Virus record (IMG/VR): IMGVR_UViG_3300037200_000144
Coordinates: 1 to 48,906 of that record
Direction: 5' to 3' (one strand)
From: a virus
DNA: 48,906 nt
The translations under genes were made by a program, and so were the position numbers. Each line of letters starts with the position of its first letter. Positions within the stretch are counted from its first letter, which is position 1. The notes under the pieces are model-generated. The model saw only the letters and a program-made list of their open reading frames with translations, had not been told where the DNA came from and did no database searches. Shown in pieces: positions 24,191 to 33,429 of the stretch.

Positions 24191-25309
24191 GTGAACACAA
24201 ACCCATACAAGTCGACTTGTCCTATTTGCGGACAACCCGCGGTAAGACGATGCAGGTGTATGGGGCCGCACACGCAAGAGGATGTTGACAGAGGGCACGG
24301 AACGAGTTGCCCGAATGGGCATCGCTGGAGCGGCGACATTATTGCTTCTAAAGACAAATCACGAATGGAGCAGACCATGATCGATGACACCGAAATGAAC
24401 GCCGACGACTACACGGCGCAATCGCTTCACTCCGCGCTTGACGCCTGCCTGGCGGAAGACACCGAGGGCCATGAGAAGGCCAAGAAAATGGCCAAACTCA
24501 TCAAGGCCATGCACGAAGGAAAGGAACGTGCCGTCGATGGCGGCAATGCGGATGAAACGCCGGAGCAGAAGAAGGAGCGCGAAGATAAGGAGAAGGCCAC
24601 TCGCGAGGAGCAACTTCGCAACACCTTCACAGAGCGCATGGAGCAAACGGCCACACTCGCCGAGCCTCAGATTGATCGTGAGCGCGGCATCCTGAAGCAT
24701 GTCCACATCGCAGGCATGGTCAGCCGAACGGATGGGGCCCGCTATCGCATGGAAGGTCACCGCAAGGCTTCCCCGCGATTCGAGCAAATGCCCGTGGGCC
24801 TTGACCACGATTACTCCGGCGCGCCCATGAAAGTCGGCCAGGCGTGGGGCATTCTCTCCAACATCACGCTGGAGACCGATGGACCCTACGGCGATCTGGC
24901 CTATCTCAAGTCTCATGAGCGCACCGAGCAAGTGCTCGAAGACGCCGAGCGGAAGACGGGAATATTCTCGCTGTCGATGGTCGCCAAGACGCGCGGCCGC
25001 GATCCATTGGACATTGAGGAGTACATTCCGTCCCGCGTGGATTTGGTCGTCAGGGGCGCAACGACACGAACCCTGTTCAACCAGGAGCATCCTGCCGTGA
25101 GCAAGGAGCAGTACGACGCGCTGGCCGCCCGATTCGAGCAACTCGCCGCGAAGTGCGACGCCTTGGAAAAGCGCCTTGACATCAAGGAGAAGTTCGTCAC
25201 CCCGCAAGCGCGGCTTGAGCAGGAAATCGAGCGCGTCGAAAAGACCGTAGCGGCGACCATCGACCTCAGGAAGTTTTGGGACACGAGCATCCCAGCGGGA
25301 AAAAGCTGA
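24191..25309 (+). CDS. Prohead maturation protease with zinc ribbon and scaffold-like tail
   Basis: 372 residues from GTG 24191. Residues ~9-50 form a zinc module (CPICGQPAVRRCRCMG...CPNGHRW). A charged helical stretch follows. The protease part (~165-300) has the herpes assemblin-type layout: GLDHDYSGAPMKVGQAWGI with His206, then GIFSLSMV with Ser260/Ser262, and VDLVVRGATTRTLF. The C-terminal ~80 residues are coiled coil (YDALAARFEQLAAKCDALEKRL), as in protease-scaffold fusions. Position between portal and capsid genes fits. Confidence 0.75.
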   Translation: MNTNPYKSTCPICGQPAVRRCRCMGPHTQEDVDRGHGTSCPNGHRWSGDIIASKDKSRMEQTMIDDTEMNADDYTAQSLHSALDACLAEDTEGHEKAKKMAKLIKAMHEGKERAVDGGNADETPEQKKEREDKEKATREEQLRNTFTERMEQTATLAEPQIDRERGILKHVHIAGMVSRTDGARYRMEGHRKASPRFEQMPVGLDHDYSGAPMKVGQAWGILSNITLETDGPYGDLAYLKSHERTEQVLEDAERKTGIFSLSMVAKTRGRDPLDIEEYIPSRVDLVVRGATTRTLFNQEHPAVSKEQYDALAARFEQLAAKCDALEKRLDIKEKFVTPQARLEQEIERVEKTVAATIDLRKFWDTSIPAGKS

Positions 25310-25345
25310 CACCGGCCGCGAGGCCACAACCAAGGAGCCAACAAG

Positions 25346-26041
25346 ATGGCATCGAATTTCAAGCCGCCGGCAGGCAACGCCCGTGTGATCCGCGGCTACT
25401 CGGACATAAAGAAAATTAACGTGTCGCAGAATCCTCGCGCCTTCCAGTCCGGCTCATTCCTCTGGCTGAACAAAGTGTCGACCAGGTATCAGGCCGAGCC
25501 CGCCGTCACCAGCGCCACGAACCCCGGAACCGACTTCACTTCGTCGACCTCCAACGCCGGAGATGCAACCAGCATCGTCCATGCCGGCGGAGTGTTCGCG
25601 GCCCTCTTTCTCGGTATGTCCGCCGAGCAGCGCATTCCGCAGCAACTCAACAACTTCGGACTATTCAACGCGCCGCAAACTCCGGCCGCCGTGGCGATGG
25701 ATGCCAGTGCGCCGTTTCTTCCTTACTACGACGAGGGAATCGCGTCAGTGCTTATCGGCCCCACGCTTTCCTCGACGGGCTTGCTCACCGCTGCCATCGA
25801 CCCCGGCACGCTCGTAGCGCTGGACGGATTTCAGAACACCAACGCCGCGCTGAGCGGATTCTACGATGGGTCTGGGCAGTTGTTGAACGACCAGTTGTAC
25901 TACTTGTACAACAATTGCGTCAACACCACAGGCACCGCCGCGGATGCTATCGGAGTCGTTGTGGAGCGCGCTGAAATCGGGGCCAACTCGCTGATTATAA
26001 AATTCTCTTCGCAAGTCCTGAAAACCGGCAGCCTTTCGTAA
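25346..26041 (+). CDS. Head decoration/capsid-associated protein (probable)
   Basis: 231 residues, beta-rich, without signal peptide. GTLVALDGFQNTN and AIGVVVERAEIGANSLIIKF resemble segments of phage decoration proteins that lie between scaffold and capsid genes. AAGGAGCC precedes ATG 25346. Confidence 0.6.
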   Translation: MASNFKPPAGNARVIRGYSDIKKINVSQNPRAFQSGSFLWLNKVSTRYQAEPAVTSATNPGTDFTSSTSNAGDATSIVHAGGVFAALFLGMSAEQRIPQQLNNFGLFNAPQTPAAVAMDASAPFLPYYDEGIASVLIGPTLSSTGLLTAAIDPGTLVALDGFQNTNAALSGFYDGSGQLLNDQLYYLYNNCVNTTGTAADAIGVVVERAEIGANSLIIKFSSQVLKTGSLS

Positions 26042-26068
26042 GGAACGCCACTACACAAGGAGAAAAAT

Positions 26069-27634
26069 ATGGCTACCGCGCTTCAGCAACTCAAGCTCAA
26101 GCAGCTTTTCGATAAGACGATGCCCAGTGGCGGACCAAAAGCATTTCGCGCCGCTTTCGAGGAATCCGTTGGCCTGCGCTACCGCGAAACCCAGGCGATC
26201 AACGAGGAAGGCGACATCAGCGGCACGCGCCACGAGCAGTATTACGATGCCGAAACCGACCTCTTCCGCGACAATCATCGCGCGGACCGCGAGAAGGACG
26301 GGACCGGCCATTGGCATATCGGGGAAGTCTTCAGCGCGATTTGCGGCCCCCAATGGAAGAAGAAGTTCGAGCAATGCTGGAAATCGGCGGCCCAATCTCG
26401 CTTCGAGGCTTTCGGCGGCACGATGATGCCCGGCGACACGCCTTACGTTTCGGCGGCGCTGGACGTGGTGGCCGGCTTGCTCAACGCCCGCGCCCTGGCC
26501 CGCGCCAAGGATCCCGAATGGATTTGGGACAAGGTGACGAACGTACAAGAGGCGACGGGCGAAGGCGGATTCCATATCGGCTCGCGGCTCGATCCATCCA
26601 ACTTCGATGGCAGCGGCACAGACTTGGCGCGCGGACAGAGTTTGCCGACGACAAAGCTCCTTTCGACGCGCGTCCATCGCAATCGCACGCATGATCAAGG
26701 ACGGCGCGCGGAGGTCGATTATTGGACGATGCGCGATGATCTCACTGGGCAAGTCATGGAGTCGATCGACCAGGTGAGCTTGATCGTCTTGGCTGAGCGC
26801 GAAAGAAAAGTCGCGGATGGCACGATGGGCGTTGCCAGCGGCACGACGTTTCCCGGCGGAGCCAATATCGGAATCCCCGGCCAGTTGCTGCCACAGGTCC
26901 AGGACGGCATGGCCTGGTTCCCGTGGCAAAAGGGCACCTACGTCACCAACGGCAGCGCCGGAGGGAACGCCGGATCAACGACTGCCGCCCCGGAGAATCA
27001 AGCGTACATCGCCAATTACGCCAACTGTGGCGATGGTGACGGACTGGGCCTGACGAACTACATTTTCGTGCCGACCGCCCTGCAAATTCTTTCGTCGAAT
27101 CTGGACCCGTTCACCCAATTGCCGACGCAAGTTTCCATGCAGGGCATGCAATTCATCGTCGCCCCGGCCGTGGCCGTGCAATTGAAGGTGCTTCTGGAGC
27201 AGGAAGCCATCTGGCAAATCGCTTGGGGCACCGCGACGCCCGGATCGTTTTCTAATGTTACCCAGAGCCGCGCCAATGTGGTCAAGGAACTCGGCCTGGA
27301 CATCATTCCATCCATGTTCTGGGCGAATCGCGCGATCAATGTCGGCCTGGCAACTCAGTCGGCCGCCGGAAGCATCGGCAGCGTGACTGGGCAGACGAAG
27401 CTGACCAACAACGCGGGCGATTCCTTCAACACGGCCGGCAGCATCATGTCGGCCTACTGGATGGGCCATTTCAAGGACGCCACGATCTATTGGCAGCGCG
27501 ATCCGTATCACACGGAAGGCGTCCCTCTCGGATCGGTCGAGATGGGCGCTCGCATCGTCTTGATCCAGGACCATCGGGAGATGGGCCAATTATTCTGGCA
27601 TAATCCGCGCGTGTGCTGGCGTTCCTGGAGCTGA
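26069..27634 (+). CDS. Major capsid protein
   Basis: 521 residues following the protease/scaffold and decoration genes, with a strong site AAGGAGAAAAAT before ATG. N-terminal charged helices (LKLKQLFDKTMP...ESVGLRYRETQ) could be the scaffold-like or N-arm part. The central beta/alpha core includes YIFVPTALQILSSNLDP and GMQFIVAPAVAVQL; a loop DPYHTEGVPLGSVEMGARIVLIQDHREMG near the end is typical of capsid P-domain closure. Assigned mainly by position, size and expected expression. Confidence 0.75.
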   Translation: MATALQQLKLKQLFDKTMPSGGPKAFRAAFEESVGLRYRETQAINEEGDISGTRHEQYYDAETDLFRDNHRADREKDGTGHWHIGEVFSAICGPQWKKKFEQCWKSAAQSRFEAFGGTMMPGDTPYVSAALDVVAGLLNARALARAKDPEWIWDKVTNVQEATGEGGFHIGSRLDPSNFDGSGTDLARGQSLPTTKLLSTRVHRNRTHDQGRRAEVDYWTMRDDLTGQVMESIDQVSLIVLAERERKVADGTMGVASGTTFPGGANIGIPGQLLPQVQDGMAWFPWQKGTYVTNGSAGGNAGSTTAAPENQAYIANYANCGDGDGLGLTNYIFVPTALQILSSNLDPFTQLPTQVSMQGMQFIVAPAVAVQLKVLLEQEAIWQIAWGTATPGSFSNVTQSRANVVKELGLDIIPSMFWANRAINVGLATQSAAGSIGSVTGQTKLTNNAGDSFNTAGSIMSAYWMGHFKDATIYWQRDPYHTEGVPLGSVEMGARIVLIQDHREMGQLFWHNPRVCWRSWS

Positions 27635-27671
27635 CCCGCAAATCACTTTTCAATTTCAATCGGAGCAAATC

Positions 27672-28064
27672 ATGTCCATGAAAAAACTCACCGCTGCTTT
27701 CGCCATCGCCTTTGCGGCCATCCTCACGCTTTCCGCGTCGCTGGGCGGCTCGTTGGGCCCCTGGCCGCAGACCGGCAACTTGAACGTGCAACAGCAGTCG
27801 GGCGGCGTGCAGGGCAGCGGCACGTTTACCGTGTCCACCTCAGGCAGCGATTATCTTTCCAGCGGCGGGTCCGCGGCGACCTCGGTCCCCTGCAATTGGA
27901 TTGCGATCAGCGTCAGCACGACAACTGCCAAGCTGAGCACTACCGGCACGGGCGCCCTGACGATCCCCGCCGGCCTAGCGCCATTTACGATTTCGGCCAG
28001 CAACCTCAACACGATCCAAGTGAGCGGGAGCAACGCCATCATTGGATACCTTTACGGCAACTGA
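27672..28064 (+). CDS. Small secreted-type virion protein
   Basis: 130 residues: N-terminal signal-like segment (MKKLTAAFAIAFAAILTLSAS), then Ser/Thr/Gly-rich beta domain ending NAIIGYLYGN. TGATG overlap with the next gene. Signal peptides on head-tail genes are unusual for phages. Possibly a decoration protein. Confidence 0.55.
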   Translation: MSMKKLTAAFAIAFAAILTLSASLGGSLGPWPQTGNLNVQQQSGGVQGSGTFTVSTSGSDYLSSGGSAATSVPCNWIAISVSTTTAKLSTTGTGALTIPAGLAPFTISASNLNTIQVSGSNAIIGYLYGN

Positions 28065-28732
28065 TGTCCACGGGCTACCAGCTTAATGTTGCGAACAGCT
28101 ACAAATTCATGGCGAATTTGGAAACTGTCACAATTGCCGACAACCTCGGCAACCCTCAGGGCACGATCCAGGGAGCGAAACGACTAGGAGGATTCGACGC
28201 GGAACGGGCCCCGAGCCGGGGAAAGTACCTTGAATGGCAAGTGAGTTGGCGGCTCCCGCAGCCCAACGTCAGCGCGACGATTAAGCCCGGCTGGACGGTG
28301 ACGGACAGCAACGCAAAGACCTACACGGTTCTGGACGTGGCTTGGCCGCGAAATCAGAACCAGGCATGGCAGATTTACACGAACCGATTGGAGTACAATG
28401 GGCAGCTCGAGGATACGGTACAATACCTTCAGACCACCGCGGCAAGCAGCAGCACCGGGGCGCGAACGGTGACGATTACGGCCGTGGGCAGTCCAGTGGC
28501 GGCAGCGATCGAGCCCGAGCGGCAGAGCGTCGGCGACCTGTTCGGGACCAAGGACATGGAGGAATCGTTCTTGATTTACCTGTCGGTCGATCCGAGCGGG
28601 ACCGGGCCGTCAACGATCAACGCCGGCGATATGTTCCAAGATCAAAACAGCGTGCTCTACGAAATTCAGGATGTTTTCGAGCGGGACCGATTGGACGTGA
28701 AGCCGACGTTCAGAGTCCGAAAGAAGCTGTAA
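28064..28732 (+). CDS. Head-tail connector-like protein
   Basis: 222 residues; beta-rich central part (SWRLPQPNVSATIKPGWTVTD, YTVLDVAWPRNQNQAWQIYTNRLEYN) resembling head-closure/stopper folds, followed by an 80-residue extension. Position right after the capsid genes supports it. Confidence 0.55.
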   Translation: MSTGYQLNVANSYKFMANLETVTIADNLGNPQGTIQGAKRLGGFDAERAPSRGKYLEWQVSWRLPQPNVSATIKPGWTVTDSNAKTYTVLDVAWPRNQNQAWQIYTNRLEYNGQLEDTVQYLQTTAASSSTGARTVTITAVGSPVAAAIEPERQSVGDLFGTKDMEESFLIYLSVDPSGTGPSTINAGDMFQDQNSVLYEIQDVFERDRLDVKPTFRVRKKL

Positions 28733-28866
28733 TGAATTTCCTGCGAATAATTTGGTTTGTGATTTTCGGCAAGCGTGGTGCACGGCTTTACATCAATCGC
28801 CGGGCTGGAAAAACCCCAGATGGATGGAAAAAATTGAAGCCAGTATTGGTGATAAAGAAGGCGTGA
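28732..28866 (+). CDS. Small basic membrane-associated peptide
   Basis: 44 residues, start overlapping the upstream stop (TAATG); hydrophobic N-terminus FLRIIWFVIFGKRGARLYI then basic KKLKPVLVIKK. Unknown. Confidence 0.45.
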   Translation: MNFLRIIWFVIFGKRGARLYINRRAGKTPDGWKKLKPVLVIKKA

Positions 28867-28869
28867 CGT

Positions 28870-29343
28870 GTGGCTTCCTTCGACCTCATTTCATCGAGCT
28901 TCAAGGCGGCGTGGTCGGCGGGCGGATACACGGGGCTTTGCCCGGCGTCGGCACTTTACTATGGCCGTCCGCAGAAGCCGGCGCAGCTTGCCGGCTTCCC
29001 GTACATGGGCTACACAGTCACTACGATTTCAGAGGAGCAGAGAACGAAAGTCCAAAGCCTCGGCAGTCTCGTAAAGTACATGCTCACCGTGACGGCGTGG
29101 ACCGTACAGGGCATGACCGGCGGCACGACAAGCGGCGATCAGGTGACGGACCAGGGAAATTTGCAGAGGGGACTTGAGACGGTGCTGAACTTCATTCCTC
29201 CTAACCTGCCGTGGTATAACCTGATGAACTTTTTGCACTGTCTCAAGATCGGGCTTGGCGAGCCGACGAAGGACAAAGAATTGTATCTCGGCAAGGATGT
29301 GTTTTTCAGCGACAACTCTTGGGAAATCATGGTAGCGGAGTAA
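28870..29343 (+). CDS. Tail completion/terminator-like protein
   Basis: 157 residues, GTG start. Mixed alpha/beta with VTAWTVQGMTGG strand and QRGLETVLNFIPP helix. Position between connector and tail tube genes suggests the tail terminator slot. No decisive motif. Confidence 0.5.
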   Translation: MASFDLISSSFKAAWSAGGYTGLCPASALYYGRPQKPAQLAGFPYMGYTVTTISEEQRTKVQSLGSLVKYMLTVTAWTVQGMTGGTTSGDQVTDQGNLQRGLETVLNFIPPNLPWYNLMNFLHCLKIGLGEPTKDKELYLGKDVFFSDNSWEIMVAE

Positions 29344-29349
29344 AGAACT

Positions 29350-30255
29350 ATGCCTCTCGGATATTCGGCGGGAACGGTCAGCGTGGCCGGCGTGCAAGAC
29401 TCCTACGTCACGAAGCCCTGCGGCAATGTGCCTCTGGCGATTCAACCCACGGTCCCCGCCGCGATTGCACAAACTTCGGCTGACACCGGCTCCGAGGTGC
29501 CATACTACACGAAGTCAAGCAGTACCGTCCTGGTACTGAATCTCCCCTCGACACCGACATTCACCAGCAGCAGCCGCATGGGAGTTTTTTGGACGACCAG
29601 CGGCACGAACTATTACTGTTTGGATTGCACCATCTCGATTTCCACGGACGCCGTGACGATCACCGCTCCGACGGTCGTTCCCACGGGTCAAACGAACTTT
29701 ACGACGATCACGGCCGGAACTACGGTCGTGACTTTCTCCTTGGCGACGCTGACCAGCGTCGACACGCCGAATAACCCGGACAGCACGGATTTTATTATTC
29801 CGTCCGCGACAATGCAGCAACTCATTTTGTCTTGCCCTGGCGGCACAGGGGCTTTTGAACTCTTCGCTACGCCGATCGGCACATTGAGCGATAGCGCCGA
29901 CGGCGCATGGGTGGAATCGACCAAGACCCTTACGCCAAGCACGGCCCCCGGTTGGGTCGCGGGGGCGCTTGTGGGACTTGCCGTGAGCGTCAACGGCACG
30001 TCGGTGGGGACGATCGTCAGCAACACGACAACGGCCCTTGTGACAACGGCTAACGGCTCTGTGAGCAACGGCAACTATGCGTGGGCGATCACGTCGCCAA
30101 ACCTGGTGCTGAGCTTCAACTACACCGCCAAGGGCGATTTTTACAACTGGAACACGGGGGCCGCGGCCCCCTTCGCTGGCAACGCCACGTCGGCGAGGTT
30201 CTACAATTCCTCTCTCGCGCCGATTGTGATGAGCATCGGGGCGCTCAGCGCCTAA
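29350..30255 (+). CDS. Tail or head structural protein with Ig-like region
   Basis: 301 residues, almost entirely Ser/Thr/Val/Gly beta-strand segments (DAVTITAPTVVPTG; GLAVSVNGTSVGTIVSNTTTALV). Probably a beta-sandwich virion protein. Followed 11 bp later by the tail-tube candidate. Confidence 0.55.
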   Translation: MPLGYSAGTVSVAGVQDSYVTKPCGNVPLAIQPTVPAAIAQTSADTGSEVPYYTKSSSTVLVLNLPSTPTFTSSSRMGVFWTTSGTNYYCLDCTISISTDAVTITAPTVVPTGQTNFTTITAGTTVVTFSLATLTSVDTPNNPDSTDFIIPSATMQQLILSCPGGTGAFELFATPIGTLSDSADGAWVESTKTLTPSTAPGWVAGALVGLAVSVNGTSVGTIVSNTTTALVTTANGSVSNGNYAWAITSPNLVLSFNYTAKGDFYNWNTGAAAPFAGNATSARFYNSSLAPIVMSIGALSA

Positions 30256-30266
30256 AGGAGCATTCG

Positions 30267-30689
30267 ATGGGCAATGCGTATGGACAATCAGGACAGGGTG
30301 GCACGCTCACCATAGGCGAGATCGGTCCTCTTGGCTGCACCTCGATCAAGCTCCGCAAGCCTTACACGAATGCCGACACAACGGTAGGCGACAACGGATG
30401 GGCAAAACTGTGCCCGATCTATCGCGATTGGATGATCGACGTTGAAATCCCTTCCCGCAAAGCCGATTTCTCGGAGACGATCGTCGATGCTTTTGACGCC
30501 GACGCCTTTCCGCCTAACGTCGTTGACGTGGCCATTCCCCAATGCGTCTTCGTGCTCCCCAATGGGCGAACCTATACGGGCTATGGGATGCTCGATGGGG
30601 AGGTCGGCGTGGACTGCCCCGCGAAGGATGCCGTGCGACTAAAGTTTACCATCAAGGGGTCCGATGAATTGACGGTATCGGGCGACTAA
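30267..30689 (+). CDS. Major tail (tube) protein candidate
   Basis: 140 residues starting MGNAYGQSGQGGTLTIGEIGPLG; AAAGGAG 5 bp upstream. Compact beta protein with YTGYGMLDGEVGVDCPAKDAVRLKFTIKGS, a strand pattern typical of tail-tube subunits, directly before the chaperone pair as in siphophages. The last codons are altered by a 47-bp tandem duplication that introduces a new stop. Confidence 0.55.
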   Translation: MGNAYGQSGQGGTLTIGEIGPLGCTSIKLRKPYTNADTTVGDNGWAKLCPIYRDWMIDVEIPSRKADFSETIVDAFDADAFPPNVVDVAIPQCVFVLPNGRTYTGYGMLDGEVGVDCPAKDAVRLKFTIKGSDELTVSGD

Positions 30690-30728
30690 AGTTTACCATC
30701 AAGGGGTCCGATGAATTGACGGTATCGG
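30636..30728 (+). repeat. 47-bp tandem duplication
   Basis: Copies at 30636-30682 and 30683-30728 (period 47; second copy one base short). Without it the tail gene would end LTVSE-stop and overlap the next start (ATGA); with it the gene stops at 30689 and the overlap is lost. Confidence 0.95.
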
Positions 30729-30729
30729 A

Positions 30730-31200
30730 ATGAGCGAGAACAAAGACACAGAACTTGCCGGCGCTCCGGGTGCCGTGACGATCGGAGACAAGACCTATCT
30801 CTGCAATCAGCACACCAGGGCGACGGCATTCGCTTGCTACGAACGGTCGCTGAAGGAGGCAAAACGGCTCTACAATCCCTTTCGCGTTCTCCAGGAGCGC
30901 ACCAAGGATCTGGAAATCAGCGCGGCCGACAAGAGCGCTTTGCTATTGCAGGTCCAGGCAATTCCACCCCTCGACAGCTACGTGGAACTGGCGGGCGAGT
31001 GCATGCGATCATGCGAGGGAGTGGCCTTTGAATTCTGGCTGCTCGCCAAGCCCAATCATCCGGAACTTACCCTAGAGGAATCTCGGACCGCGATCACTGA
31101 ATCGAACCGCGTCGACGTGCTTTGCCAGTTGGATTCGGTGAGCGGCGCTAACCACGTTACAAGGACGCTTGAGAGTGCCGGTTTTTTTCTGCATCCGTAG
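30730..31200 (+). CDS. Tail assembly chaperone (G-like)
   Basis: 156 residues, helical, in the gpG position before the tape measure gene. Ends shortly after a T7 slippery run (31182-31188), codons GGT TTT TTT CTG CAT CCG stop. Works with the frameshifted G-T form to hold the tape measure for tube assembly. No homology motif beyond position and frameshift. Confidence 0.75.
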   Translation: MSENKDTELAGAPGAVTIGDKTYLCNQHTRATAFACYERSLKEAKRLYNPFRVLQERTKDLEISAADKSALLLQVQAIPPLDSYVELAGECMRSCEGVAFEFWLLAKPNHPELTLEESRTAITESNRVDVLCQLDSVSGANHVTRTLESAGFFLHP

Positions 31201-31508
31201 TCCCCGGCAAGCATTGGCTGATTTGGTACTGCGAGTCGCCGCTTGACGTCGCGCTGTACCGGGATTTGCTCGCGGAGCAAGGCCTGACGCCGTGGCAAGT
31301 CAACAACCTTTTTACGCTGTCGCAACTTTCGGCGCTCTTCAGCACAGGCTATACTTGGGAGGAATTCGGTTCGATGGCCGACGCCAATCAGGACGTGCTC
31401 AGCAGGGCCCGCAAGCAAATGGACGCGGCGCGAAAGGCCAGACGAGAGAATCGATCGCAATCCAAGAGGCAGCGCCCCTATCATCTGCCGGCGAGAGGTA
31501 AGCGTTGA
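30730..31508 (+). CDS. Tail assembly chaperone GT fusion by -1 frameshift
   Basis: A -1 slip on T TTT TTT (31182-31188) joins the G frame to the -1 frame, which is open from there to 31508 and encodes SASVVPGKHWLIWYCESPLD then WQVNNLFTLSQLSALF and a basic tail. The fused product is 259 residues. This is the classic G/GT arrangement of long-tailed phages. The -1 part has no good start codon of its own near the junction, supporting the frameshift. Confidence 0.8.
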
Positions 31509-32527
31509 TGCCCAAAACAATTGACGACTTGATCGATGCCGTCGACAGGGTTACGGCGGCAGTGCTGAACTCCTCCGGTACAGGCGGAGGAGGCGGCGGA
31601 GGAGGCGGCGGAAGAAAGCCGCCAAAAGCTGCGCCCGGCGGCTTTGCCGATCTTACTTCCAAACTCAAAGGATTCGCAATGGCGCTCTTTGGCGCGGGGG
31701 CCGTCTTGAAGGGATTGAGCGGCACGCGCGAAGGCTATCATTTGGACTATGCGATCAATCACATTTTCTTTGAGATGGCGGACGCCCTGCGCGGCCCCAT
31801 TCGGTTCATTACGAACGAGCTGGAGGGACTTGCTCGGGTCATTCGTGCCGTGAGCAGGTCGGGAGAAGGCGCTGAGACAAATATCGTCGGCACTCTGACT
31901 AGTCCGCGGCGGGCCGCGGATAAATCGATCGCGATAGACCAGGAGAACCTGCGGACGCGCGAGGCCGAACAGCAAAGCTATGCCAGCAGCTTCAGCCTCG
32001 CGGAAAAAGGCGTCCGGGAAAAGAACCAGCCAATGGAGGATCTGGGCGTCAAGCAGCTAACTCGCGGCCGGGACCAAGCCAATGCGGATTATCAGCGGGA
32101 ACTCAGGGGCCTCACGAGGGGCCGTTCGCCAGATGGCGAAGAGGCTTTGAAAGACGCCGCGCGCAGCAAGGACCAATACGCGCGGGGGTTGGAGCATATC
32201 GGCGTCCTCCGCGACCAACTCAAGGGGCAGCCGGCCCAGAAAATGCCCGGACCTTTGCAGCGGCCGGAAGCCGCTCCAGGCATGAAGCCATCAAAGGCCG
32301 ATGAACATCTCCAGCCAATCATGCACGTTTCTTTCGGCGACGTGGCCGGTCTCCAGGGTAAGCTGCAGGCGCTGGCCAGCGAGAACCCTGCACAGGAACG
32401 CGGCTTGAGCCTCGTTGAGAACTGCTATAATATGCTCGTGCGTATTTACAACAAGTTGTCGGTAGGGGACAGCATGACGGAGATTCCGGACCCGAGCGTA
32501 AAAAATGGAGTCAAGAACGATCGATAA
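31508..32527 (+). CDS. Short tape measure protein
   Basis: 339 residues, start overlapping the GT stop. Gly-run (10 Gly) near residue 30, a hydrophobic patch (FAMALFGAGAVLKGL), then long helices. Family members span the tail at roughly 0.15 nm per residue, so the tail would be about 50 nm (inference). Residues ~157-240 are encoded by the segment duplicated at 18259. Confidence 0.65.
   Translation: MPKTIDDLIDAVDRVTAAVLNSSGTGGGGGGGGGGRKPPKAAPGGFADLTSKLKGFAMALFGAGAVLKGLSGTREGYHLDYAINHIFFEMADALRGPIRFITNELEGLARVIRAVSRSGEGAETNIVGTLTSPRRAADKSIAIDQENLRTREAEQQSYASSFSLAEKGVREKNQPMEDLGVKQLTRGRDQANADYQRELRGLTRGRSPDGEEALKDAARSKDQYARGLEHIGVLRDQLKGQPAQKMPGPLQRPEAAPGMKPSKADEHLQPIMHVSFGDVAGLQGKLQALASENPAQERGLSLVENCYNMLVRIYNKLSVGDSMTEIPDPSVKNGVKNDR
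31975..32230 (+). repeat. 256-bp dispersed duplication (copy B)
   Basis: Near-identical partner of 18259-18514; this copy, inside the tape measure gene, is probably the source. Confidence 0.95.
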
Positions 32528-33429
32528 TGGGAGCGGGCATAGCAGCTTTTGGCGATCTTGGATTAAGCGGTACGTTCGGCTGGGAATCGAACGAACTGCA
32601 TCGAAAGGTCTATCTCCAGGACCCGGCCGGCCAGCTATTCGCGCTCTTGCAAGAGCTATTCGGGGAATCGCCCAATCCGCAAATCAGTCCTTTCCCGGCC
32701 CCCTTCAATTCATTCTACGCCTGCTCCGTAAATTTTGACACTGGCGACAAGACGGTCCAGGGCGACACGTTTACGCCCGGCGACTTCTCGATTCTCCAAT
32801 CGCTGCCGGCCGCATTTCGCAGCGGCATGTCGCTGGATGTGACGTATCGGCCGATGGACAACAGCGGCTATCAGCCCGTGACGGGTGAGGGATGGGACTT
32901 CTCCGCGCAGACGATGAGTCTTATTGGCAACAACTTCGGCCAGAACCCGAACAATCTGGCGTGGGGCAGCGATTCGACGCCGATCACGAATCTTTCGGCA
33001 ATCATTAAGATCGTTCCGAAGATCGAAGTCGTTCAGACGCGCGTGTGGTGTACTAATCTTCCCGCCGCGCCTCAATACTCATTGATGGGCGGCGTCAACG
33101 CCGGCCCGCTTCAATTCGGCGCTAGCGGACAGGGAAATTACAATTCATGGGCCCCGGAGACATGCCTGCTTGTCGGCTTGCCGAGCGTGCGGCGATGGCG
33201 TTTCGACGGAACTCCGATTTTTGAAATCGGAGTGAAGATTGCTATCAACATCTATCAAGACGTGCTTGCAGGCGCAGGAACGGGAGGCGCCGGCGGCACC
33301 AAAGACTACGTGACATGGAATCGTCTCTATCGCAGTGACAAAGGATTTTGGGATCGCGTGCAAGTGGGACCAAACAAGGTGCCAATATATCCCGGAGTCG
33401 ATCTTACGCAAGCCACAGGCAGCCTATGA
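32527..33429 (+). CDS. Tail-tip (distal tail-like) protein
   Basis: 300 residues, TAATG overlap with the tape measure gene. Beta-rich with CSVNFDTGDKTVQGDTFTPGDF and RRWRFDGTPIFEIGVKIAINIYQDV. Position right after the tape measure fits a baseplate or distal tail protein. Confidence 0.55.
   Translation: MGAGIAAFGDLGLSGTFGWESNELHRKVYLQDPAGQLFALLQELFGESPNPQISPFPAPFNSFYACSVNFDTGDKTVQGDTFTPGDFSILQSLPAAFRSGMSLDVTYRPMDNSGYQPVTGEGWDFSAQTMSLIGNNFGQNPNNLAWGSDSTPITNLSAIIKIVPKIEVVQTRVWCTNLPAAPQYSLMGGVNAGPLQFGASGQGNYNSWAPETCLLVGLPSVRRWRFDGTPIFEIGVKIAINIYQDVLAGAGTGGAGGTKDYVTWNRLYRSDKGFWDRVQVGPNKVPIYPGVDLTQATGSL

Noticed and set aside
33006-33017. Match of CRISPR spacer 3 to the tail-tip gene (TAAGATCGTTCC)
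   Set aside because: Only 12 bases agree; too short for a protospacer in a 39-base spacer.
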